A program made the position numbers and the translations under genes. This document shows positions 1 through 5,792 of a DNA stretch of 8,500 nt, piece after piece (position 1 is the stretch's first letter; the number at the start of each line of letters is the position of its first letter). This DNA comes from an uncultured Candidatus Saccharibacteria bacterium (GTDB taxonomy: Bacteria > Patescibacteriota > Saccharimonadia > Saccharimonadales > Saccharimonadaceae), in contig CAMUPZ010000027.1 of the NCBI GenBank assembly GCA_947095985.1, positions 1-8,500 on the forward strand, read 5' to 3'. A model generated the notes under the pieces. That model was not told the origin of the DNA. It made no database searches and saw only the letters and a list, made by a program, of their open reading frames with translations.

Positions 1-158
1 TCGCAATCGGTCGAGCTGGACAAAATGTTCGCTTGGCAAGTCGATTGACAGGATATGAACTTGATATTGAAGCAAAAGCCGCTGTTAAGTCGGAGCCAAA
101 ACCTCGCAAGAATATCGAGGACAGCTTAATGAGCGTGGTTGAGGAGGTAGCGGAATAA
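1..158 (+). CDS. nusA: Transcription termination/antitermination factor NusA, C-terminal fragment
   Basis: This is the last 51 codons of a gene that enters from the left edge; the reading frame starts at base 3 and ends with TAA. The fragment opens with AIGRAGQNVRLASRLTGYEL, the GxxGxN-type loop and helix of the second KH domain of NusA, where the family typically reads IGRGGQNVRLAS(Q/R)LTGW. NusA binds RNA polymerase and nascent RNA and modulates pausing, termination and antitermination in the cytoplasm. After the KH domain only about 28 residues follow, lysine/proline-rich and then acidic (ending SVVEEVAE). There is therefore no long pair of acidic C-terminal repeats like those of E. coli NusA. 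The N-terminal, S1 and first KH domains lie outside the window. Identification is strong from the KH signature, although only a fragment is visible. The next gene, clpC, starts 40 bases downstream on the same strand. Confidence 0.88.
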   Translation, partial: AIGRAGQNVRLASRLTGYELDIEAKAAVKSEPKPRKNIEDSLMSVVEEVAE

Positions 159-186
159 GCCGCTCTCGATTAGCCATTAAAAACGA

Positions 187-194
187 AAGGAGGG
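187..194 (+). promoter_or_regulatory. Strong Shine-Dalgarno site of clpC
   Basis: AAGGAGGG lies four bases before the ATG at 199 and is close to a perfect anti-16S match. It fixes the clpC start and shows that this organism uses classical Shine-Dalgarno initiation. I found no convincing promoter or CIRCE/CtsR-type operator in the 40-base gap between nusA and clpC, so read-through from nusA or a promoter inside nusA is possible. Confidence 0.85.
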
Positions 195-198
195 TCGT

Positions 199-2655
199 AT
201 GTCAGAGGATTTTTCTGAGCTAGAACCTCGTTTAACAGAAACAGCTCGCGCCAGCTTGGAGCGAGCGGGTTTTCTGGCGCATAATGAAGGCCGCGATTAT
301 GTCGGCACGGAGCATATTTTGCTTGGTGTATTGGCGCAGAATTCGTCGCTTGGGGCTAAGATTTTAGCGGAAAATGGCGTGACGTTAGATAGGGCGGAAA
401 TGGTGCTGAATCTGACGGCTAAGCCTTTGGTGGTTACGGTCGTAAAAAAAGGTCTAAGTGCCGAAGTGGCTGAGCTGATTCGTACTTCATGGCAGTTGGC
501 GGTTGAGTTTGGTCAGGAACGAATTGGTACGGAGCATATTGTGTATAGTATGCTGTTGCAGCGTGAGGCGCGGGCAACTAAGCTGCTGCGTGATATGAAT
601 ATTGACATTGAGCAGCTGCGCGGGAGTTTGGAAGATGTGTTTGATAAGCAGCAATTTGAATCGCTGCAGAATGATCAGACTGCAACAACTAAGAAATCTG
701 CCGATTTGAAGATTCTTGATAAGTTTGGCGTAGATTTGACGCGTAGAGCCAGCGAGGGATTTTTAGATCCAGTGATTGGCCGGTCGTCAGAGATTCAGCG
801 GATGATTACTGTACTGGGGCGCCGCAGTAAGAATAATCCAGCGCTAATCGGTGAGCCGGGGGTTGGTAAAACTGCGGTAGTTGAAGGCTTGGCGCAAAAA
901 ATTGCTGACAATAAAGTGCCGGAGTTTTTGAAAGGCAAGCGGCTTTTTCAGCTGGACTTGACGGCAATGATTGCTGGGACGAAATATCGCGGGCAATTTG
1001 AGGAACGACTGCAAAAAGTCTTAGCGGTAGCCAAAAAACATCAAGAGATTATTCTGTTTATTGATGAGCTGCATTTGCTAGTGGGTGCTGGATCGGCGGA
1101 AGGTTCGATGGACGCGGCTAACGTATTAAAGCCAGCTTTGGCACGCGGCGAAGTGTGGCTGATTGGCGCGACGACGTTTGATGAATATCGCAAGCACATT
1201 GAGAAAGATGCGGCCTTAAGCCGGCGTTTTCAGGCGGTAACGGTGGCGGAGCCATCTCCAGAAGAGGCGGTGGAGATGATGCGAGGCTTGAGAGATAATC
1301 TTGTAAAACATCATCAAGTACAGATTCCTGACGAAATGCTTATTGAAGCTGTCGATTTAAGTCAACGATATGTGACGGAGCGGTTTTTGCCGGATAAAGC
1401 GATTGATGTGATTGACGAGGCCGCTAGTCTATTAAAATCAAATTCGCCAATAAAATTATCTCGCAAGGATAAATTATCACGTCAAATCAAACGACTGGCT
1501 GGTAGGATTGATGCTGCTGTCGAGGCTGAAAATTATCAACAAGCCGCGGAATTTAAGGTGCAAATGCGACAGCTGGAATTGCAGGCTGATAAACTGAGAA
1601 ACGAAGTTGATAGCAAACCTATGTTAACAGAGGAATATCTACGACGTGCAGTTTCAGCGATGACGAATATTCCGATTGATAGATTATCGCTGAACCAAAT
1701 GAGGGATTTAATCCAATTAGAGAAGCGCTTGAGTCGGAGTGTGTTGGGGCAAAATGAAGCAATTGAGCAATTATCTCGGGCAATTCGGCGCAATAAAGCT
1801 GGCTTGAGTCGCCAAAATGGACCCCTGGGTTCGTTTATTTTCCTCGGGCCGACTGGCGTGGGGAAGACTGAGCTGGCACGAGTATTGGCGCGGGAGGTTT
1901 TTGGCGGTGATAATAATTTGATTAAGATTGACATGAGTGAGTTTTCAGAGCGGCACACAGCTAGTCGGCTGATTGGTGCGCCAGCTGGCTATGTCGGTTA
2001 TGATGATGGCGGCAAATTGACGGATAAAGTACGGCGGCAGCCATACAGCGTGGTGTTGTTTGATGAGATTGAAAAGGCACATCCTGACGTATTGAACTTA
2101 CTATTGCAGATTTTAGAAGATGGCAAATTGAGCGATTCTCATGGTCGGACAATTAGTTTCCGACAGACGATTATCATTTTGACCAGCAACGTTGGCGCCG
2201 AGCAGATGATTCAAGATTCAGAGTTGGGCTTTGCTTCATCTGAGCAGAAAAAAGCTTCCCACACGGATCGGCATAATCGCAATTCACGGGCAGCTTTACG
2301 CGAGTTGGAGAGTTTCTTGAGGCCAGAACTAATCGGTAGGTTTGACGGGGTGATTACGTTTAAACCACTAGCCAGGTCGGTAGTGCGAAAGATTTTTGAC
2401 AATCTTACAATTGACCTAATCAAGGTAGTTGAGCGGCACGAAATGACGCTTGATATTACTCCACCCGCCAAGCGTTGGCTGATTGACCGGGGTTTTGATG
2501 AACAGCGCGGCGTGCGAGTTCTCAGGCGTACTATTCAGTCGGAGCTGGCAGATCCGCTCAGCGATGTTCTATTGTCAAATAAAGCAAAGCCTGGCGATAT
2601 TCTGCAGGCTAAAATTGATAAAAATAAGGTGGTGATTGATGTCAAGCATGCGTAA
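199..2655 (+). CDS. clpC: ClpC-type AAA+ unfoldase, ATP-binding subunit of Clp protease
   Basis: This 818-residue protein has full family length and complete architecture. Residues 1-150 form the Clp N-domain with its two repeats, each carrying GTEH (36-39 and 110-113). The first AAA+ module has Walker A GEPGVGKT (218-225) and Walker B ILFIDE (285-290). Residues about 425-470 form the UVR-like coiled-coil middle domain that separates ClpC from ClpA. The second AAA+ module has Walker A GPTGVGKT (550-557), Walker B VVLFDE (618-623) and an arginine in LIGRFD (R714). The LGF tripeptide at 676-678 matches the (I/L/V)G(F/L) loop that docks on ClpP, so it should feed substrates to ClpP, which is not encoded here. 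It acts in the cytoplasm as a hexameric ATP-driven unfoldase. The ATG follows a strong Shine-Dalgarno. The 3' end overlaps the next gene by 17 bases. No ctsR, mcsA or mcsB precedes it, unlike in Bacillus, so adaptor control must differ. Confidence 0.96.
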   Translation: MSEDFSELEPRLTETARASLERAGFLAHNEGRDYVGTEHILLGVLAQNSSLGAKILAENGVTLDRAEMVLNLTAKPLVVTVVKKGLSAEVAELIRTSWQLAVEFGQERIGTEHIVYSMLLQREARATKLLRDMNIDIEQLRGSLEDVFDKQQFESLQNDQTATTKKSADLKILDKFGVDLTRRASEGFLDPVIGRSSEIQRMITVLGRRSKNNPALIGEPGVGKTAVVEGLAQKIADNKVPEFLKGKRLFQLDLTAMIAGTKYRGQFEERLQKVLAVAKKHQEIILFIDELHLLVGAGSAEGSMDAANVLKPALARGEVWLIGATTFDEYRKHIEKDAALSRRFQAVTVAEPSPEEAVEMMRGLRDNLVKHHQVQIPDEMLIEAVDLSQRYVTERFLPDKAIDVIDEAASLLKSNSPIKLSRKDKLSRQIKRLAGRIDAAVEAENYQQAAEFKVQMRQLELQADKLRNEVDSKPMLTEEYLRRAVSAMTNIPIDRLSLNQMRDLIQLEKRLSRSVLGQNEAIEQLSRAIRRNKAGLSRQNGPLGSFIFLGPTGVGKTELARVLAREVFGGDNNLIKIDMSEFSERHTASRLIGAPAGYVGYDDGGKLTDKVRRQPYSVVLFDEIEKAHPDVLNLLLQILEDGKLSDSHGRTISFRQTIIILTSNVGAEQMIQDSELGFASSEQKKASHTDRHNRNSRAALRELESFLRPELIGRFDGVITFKPLARSVVRKIFDNLTIDLIKVVERHEMTLDITPPAKRWLIDRGFDEQRGVRVLRRTIQSELADPLSDVLLSNKAKPGDILQAKIDKNKVVIDVKHA
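2626..2634 (+). promoter_or_regulatory. Ribosome binding site inside the clpC 3' end that decides the next start
   Basis: AAGGTGGTG sits within the last codons of clpC. Its GG core ends six bases before the ATG at 2639. This favours 2639 over the TTG at 2636 (too close) and the ATG at 2648 (too far). Because the site and the start both lie inside clpC, translation of the two genes is probably coupled. Confidence 0.65.
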
Positions 2656-3616
2656 GTTAATTGGATTTTTTGTTTCAATTACGTTTGTGCTTGGAATGGC
2701 TTTATTGGTGCTGAATCGACAGTCAATTATCGATGAAATTACCTTGTGGCAATATCAGCCAAGTAGTCAGATTGCTGAAATCGCCAATCGCGTCAAGATG
2801 TCAGATTTTGGCAAGAAAATGTTTTATGTTTCTAAACCGCAGATACAGTCGGCTGGTGAGTTTAATAAAGATTGTCGGCGCGTAGAGCAAGGAAACGCTA
2901 TTTTGGGCTGCTATGATCAGGCTGCTGGTAAAATCTACATCTATGACGTGACTAATGCAGAATTAGACGGGGTAAAAGAGGTGACGGCGGCGCATGAGAT
3001 GCTACACGCGGCCTGGAAAAGGCTGAGTTCTGACGAGAGGGAGCGTTTGTCGACACTGCTGGAGCGCGCTTATGATAACGTAAAGACCGACAAGCTGGCC
3101 GAGAGGATGAAGTATTACGACCGAGCCCAGCCGGGCACACGCGCAAATGAGCTTCATTCAATTTTAGGAACGGAGTTTGCGAATTTGGGTGAGGAATTGG
3201 AGGAGTATTATCGTCGGTATTTCACTGACCGGTCGGAAGTTTTGCGATTGCACGCTCAGTATCGAGAAAAGTTTGAGTCACGAGAAAATGAGGCACAGGA
3301 GTTGAGCGAATCATTACAGTCGCGTAAACAAAAAATAGATCAAGATTTATCACAATATTCAGCCGACATAGCTGATTATAATCGGCGTGTGGCTGGATTT
3401 AACAGACGAGCAAATAGCGGTGATTTTTCCTCACAAGATGATTTTTCAAGGCAACGCCGTGCTTTACAGGCGGAGCTTTCTGAGTTGAATAGTCGGCGTA
3501 ATAATCTAAATTCTGAGATTAATTCTTATAATTCTGGCGTCCTTAGGCTTAGGGAATTGGGTGTGAAAATTGACGAGTTAAATAAGAGCTTGGACAGCGT
3601 GGAGGGGGCGAAGTAA
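2639..3616 (+). CDS. Membrane-anchored HExxH zinc-metallopeptidase-like protein with coiled-coil tail (uncharacterised)
   Basis: This is a 325-residue protein that I cannot assign to a named gene. Residues about 6-26 (LIGFFVSITFVLGMALLVL) form one N-terminal membrane segment after a short positive stretch, so the rest is probably extracytoplasmic. HEMLH at 119-123 is a clear HExxH zinc site within EVTAAHEMLHAAW. NELHSILGTE at 170-179 offers E171 (or E179) as a gluzincin-type third ligand. Cysteines 79 and 91 flank the strand before the active site and could pair. From about 200 to the end the chain is rich in charged residues, Gln, Ser and Asn without prolines, and predicts a long coiled coil. 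The expected role is hydrolysis of an envelope or secreted protein, but the substrate is unknown. It overlaps clpC by 17 bases, and its stop shares one base with the radA start (TAATG). The start was chosen by the ribosome site at 2626-2634. The catalytic assignment rests on motif only. Confidence 0.75.
   Translation: MSSMRKLIGFFVSITFVLGMALLVLNRQSIIDEITLWQYQPSSQIAEIANRVKMSDFGKKMFYVSKPQIQSAGEFNKDCRRVEQGNAILGCYDQAAGKIYIYDVTNAELDGVKEVTAAHEMLHAAWKRLSSDERERLSTLLERAYDNVKTDKLAERMKYYDRAQPGTRANELHSILGTEFANLGEELEEYYRRYFTDRSEVLRLHAQYREKFESRENEAQELSESLQSRKQKIDQDLSQYSADIADYNRRVAGFNRRANSGDFSSQDDFSRQRRALQAELSELNSRRNNLNSEINSYNSGVLRLRELGVKIDELNKSLDSVEGAK
3601..3608 (+). promoter_or_regulatory. Shine-Dalgarno site of radA within the preceding gene
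   Basis: GGAGGGGG lies seven bases before the radA ATG at 3616, inside the last codons of the metallopeptidase-like gene. Together with the TAATG stop/start overlap it indicates translational coupling. Confidence 0.75.
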
Positions 3617-4965
3617 TGGCAAAATCTCGAAGTCAATTTATCTGTCAGCAGTGTGGTGCTAGTTTTTCAAAATGGGCAGGTAAGTGTGAAAATTGCGGGG
3701 AATGGAATTCGTTGGTTGAGCAGGTCATTTCTTCAGGAGGTTCGTCCGCTGTCGATAAATCAACTGGTCGCGGCAAAGCTTTAAAAACTGCTAGCGTTCG
3801 TGAAGCCGTGGCTGAATCTGGTATAGAAAGATTAAGCACGGGAATTGATGACTTGGATGTGGTTTTAGGCGGTGGCTTTTTGGCTGGTGGCGTGGTTTTG
3901 GTGGCGGGCCAGCCGGGAATTGGAAAAAGTACTCTGCTAGCGCAGGTTGCAGCGTATATTGCTGGCTCAAAATCTGTTTTATATGTTAGTGGTGAGGAGT
4001 CGATTTCGCAGGTCAAATTACGAGCAGAACGTTTGGGTGCGGCTGATTCGGAAAAGTTACATCTAGCGTCTAGTAATAGTGCCGAGGATATTGCTGCATC
4101 AATTCAGCAGGGCGGATATGATTTGGTGATTGTTGATTCGGTGCAGACTATTTCCTTGAGTGAAATTTCTTCAGCGCCGGGTTCGGTTAGTCAAATCACC
4201 AACTCTTCTAATGTCATCATTCGTGCCGCTAAATCTTCTGGTACAGCAGTGATCTTGGTTGGTCACGTCACCAAAGAAGGTTCGATTGCTGGGCCAAAGA
4301 TATTAGAGCATCTGGTGGATGTTGTGCTGAATTTTGAAGGGGATCGTTATGGTGGTTTTCGAGTTGTTCGGGCGCAGAAAAATCGCTATGGTTCGACTAA
4401 CGAGGCGGCAATTTTCGAGATGGACGATCAGGGTCTAAGAATTGTTAAGAATCCGTCGGCAGAGCTTTTAGCGGAGCGGCGGAATTTGGATGGCTCAATT
4501 GTGCTGGCGACTATGGAGGGTGCACGGCCGCTGCTGGTCGAAATTCAGGCGTTAGTGAATCCAACAAACTTTGGTTATCCTAAGCGCACGGCAAGCGGCT
4601 TTGACTTGAATCGGCTGAATTTGCTGGTAGCGGTCTTGGAGAAGCGTACAAAATTGAAATTGGCAGATAAGGATATTTATGTCAATGTAGTTGGTGGATT
4701 AAAATTGAACGATCCAGCGGCGGATTTGGCGGTAGCCATGGCAATTGCTAGCGCTAGCGCTGGCCGGAGTTTAGATGAGGGGGCTGTGGTGTTTGGCGAA
4801 ATTGGTTTGGGCGGCGAAGTTCGCTCAGCGATCAATTGGCAGGCTCGAATCAAGGAAGCAAAGAAGTTAGGTTTCACTTACGCGATTGCTCCAAAAGTTC
4901 ATAAAGATAAATTTATAAAAGGCGTCAGCGATATGCGACAGGCGTTGATTGACTATTTACAATAA
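3616..4965 (+). CDS. radA: DNA repair protein RadA (Sms), branch-migration ATPase
   Basis: This 449-residue protein matches the usual RadA length of about 450-460 and shows all family landmarks. An N-terminal C4 zinc finger uses C10, C13, C24 and C27 (CQQC...CENC). Walker A is GQPGIGKST at 98-106 and Walker B is LVIVDSVQT at 170-178. The RadA-specific KNRYG motif is at 255-259. From about 290 to the end runs the Lon-protease-like domain (DGSIVLATMEGARPLLVEIQ onward), which in this family is a structural DNA-binding scaffold. RadA is a RecA-related, DnaB-like hexameric motor that drives branch migration of recombination intermediates in the cytoplasm, working with RecA in repair and, in some bacteria, in natural transformation. 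The ATG overlaps the upstream stop by one base and follows GGAGGGGG. The next gene starts 13 bases after the stop. Its place downstream of clpC mirrors the Firmicutes clpC-radA order, although another gene lies between them here. Confidence 0.97.
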   Translation: MAKSRSQFICQQCGASFSKWAGKCENCGEWNSLVEQVISSGGSSAVDKSTGRGKALKTASVREAVAESGIERLSTGIDDLDVVLGGGFLAGGVVLVAGQPGIGKSTLLAQVAAYIAGSKSVLYVSGEESISQVKLRAERLGAADSEKLHLASSNSAEDIAASIQQGGYDLVIVDSVQTISLSEISSAPGSVSQITNSSNVIIRAAKSSGTAVILVGHVTKEGSIAGPKILEHLVDVVLNFEGDRYGGFRVVRAQKNRYGSTNEAAIFEMDDQGLRIVKNPSAELLAERRNLDGSIVLATMEGARPLLVEIQALVNPTNFGYPKRTASGFDLNRLNLLVAVLEKRTKLKLADKDIYVNVVGGLKLNDPAADLAVAMAIASASAGRSLDEGAVVFGEIGLGGEVRSAINWQARIKEAKKLGFTYAIAPKVHKDKFIKGVSDMRQALIDYLQ

Positions 4966-4973
4966 GAAAGAGG
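4964..4973 (+). promoter_or_regulatory. Ribosome binding site that decides the PIN-TRAM start
   Basis: AAGAAAGAGG begins within the radA stop codon and ends five bases before the ATG at 4979. It supports that ATG over the in-frame TTG at 4949, which lies inside radA, would add ten polar residues before the membrane segment and has no ribosome site of its own. Confidence 0.7.
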
Positions 4974-4978
4974 AAAAA

Positions 4979-5785
4979 ATGAAAGATTTTTACAGTTTAA
5001 TAATAATTATAATGTTGCTTGGACTAGCTGCTGAGATTTATTTTTTGGCAAAACCGCGGCGCAATTCTCATGTCGGCGAGACTTCAATGTTGGTTGATAC
5101 GTCAGTATTGATGGACGGGCGAGTAATTGAGCTGGCAAAGACGGGATTCTTGCTCGGTAAGGTGATTGTTCCTAGGAGTGTGCTGTCTGAGCTGCAGTTA
5201 TTAGCCGATGGCGCAGACCACGATAAACGCGAAAGGGCGCGGTTTGGCATGGATGTTGTGAAAGAGCTTAAAGACATACTGAAATCGTCATTTGAGCTGT
5301 ATGACGATAATGAGCGTGTACCAGAGGGTGTTGATTCTCGACTGCTGAAACTAGCCAAGGAAATGGATGCGGCAGTGCTAACGCTTGATTATAACCTAAA
5401 TAAGGTAGCGCAAGTTGACGGAGTCAAGGTGCTTAATATCAATGAACTAGCGAAAAGCCTGAGAATGAGCTACCTACCTGGTGACGAATTGGATTTAGAG
5501 TTGTCACAAAAGGGTCAAGATACTCATCAGGCGGTCGGCTATCTGAAGGATGGCACGATGGTGGTGGTTGATAACGCTAAGCGTTATATCGGACAGACAA
5601 AGAATATTGAGATTATCCGAAGCTTGCAGACTGATGCTGGCAAAATGATGTTCGCTAAGCTTGCTGTCGAGCCGAAGAAACCTGTAAAACAAAAGTCAAG
5701 CGTGCCTAAAAAGCGCACAAATGGTCGTTCAAAAACATCAGCCCAGCACGAGGCTGAGCTGATCAATCTGGTTAATAAGCAGTAG
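4979..5785 (+). CDS. Single-pass membrane PIN-TRAM domain protein, YacL-like predicted RNase
   Basis: This 268-residue protein starts with one membrane segment (residues about 5-24, LIIIIMLLGL onward). A PIN nuclease domain follows from about 37 to 160. The acidic metal-binding residues can be placed at D40 (LVDTSV), E71 (VLSEL), D119 (VDSRLL) and D137 (TLDYNLNKVA). A TRAM domain at about 165-228 contains VGYLKDGTMVVVDNAKRYIG, typical of the YacL family. The last 40 residues are lysine-rich and could bind nucleic acid. PIN domains are Mg-dependent RNases, and TRAM is an RNA-binding fold. Bacillus YacL is about 365 residues with four membrane segments, so this copy keeps only one and is an N-terminally reduced version. 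It ends with TAG followed directly by TGA. Its position after radA matches the Firmicutes radA-disA-yacL order with disA absent. Domain identity is secure; the RNA substrate is unknown. Its 3' end overlaps the likely terminator of the convergent PBP gene. Confidence 0.9.
   Translation: MKDFYSLIIIIMLLGLAAEIYFLAKPRRNSHVGETSMLVDTSVLMDGRVIELAKTGFLLGKVIVPRSVLSELQLLADGADHDKRERARFGMDVVKELKDILKSSFELYDDNERVPEGVDSRLLKLAKEMDAAVLTLDYNLNKVAQVDGVKVLNINELAKSLRMSYLPGDELDLELSQKGQDTHQAVGYLKDGTMVVVDNAKRYIGQTKNIEIIRSLQTDAGKMMFAKLAVEPKKPVKQKSSVPKKRTNGRSKTSAQHEAELINLVNKQ
5731..5761 (-). terminator. Rho-independent terminator-like hairpin for the minus-strand PBP transcript
   Basis: Read on the minus strand, CAGCTCAGC (5761-5753) pairs with GCTGGGCTG (5747-5739) across a five-base loop, giving a nine-pair stem with one G-U wobble. 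Three bases later comes a run of five T (5735-5731). It begins about 30 bases after the PBP stop codon. On the plus strand the same stem has a C-A mismatch and no following T-run, so it is oriented for the PBP transcript. It lies inside the coding region of the PIN-TRAM gene (residues about 252-261). The T-run is short and offset, so efficiency is uncertain. Confidence 0.55.
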
Positions 5786-5792
5786 TGAGCGT

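Noticed and set aside
149..164. Hairpin AGCGG-AATAAG-CCGCT over the nusA stop codon
   Set aside because: The stem is only five pairs with no following T-run, so it is too weak to call a terminator.
139..198. Possible promoter before clpC (TTGAGG at 139-144)
   Set aside because: No acceptable -10 occurs 16-18 bases downstream; TTGAGG is more simply part of the nusA coding sequence.
1536..2471. Minus-strand open frames of 140, 63 and 86 codons within clpC
   Set aside because: They are antisense to strongly conserved ClpC AAA+ sequence, show no recognisable domain and are explained as shadows of the real gene.
4747..4761. Palindromic GCTAGC/AGCGCT repeat in radA
   Set aside because: It encodes the alanine/serine run ASASA within the Lon-like domain; a short coding repeat is a sufficient explanation and nothing suggests an operator.
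4949..4978. Upstream TTG start for the PIN-TRAM gene
   Set aside because: It lies within radA, has no ribosome site and adds polar residues before the membrane helix, whereas the ATG at 4979 has a well-spaced site.
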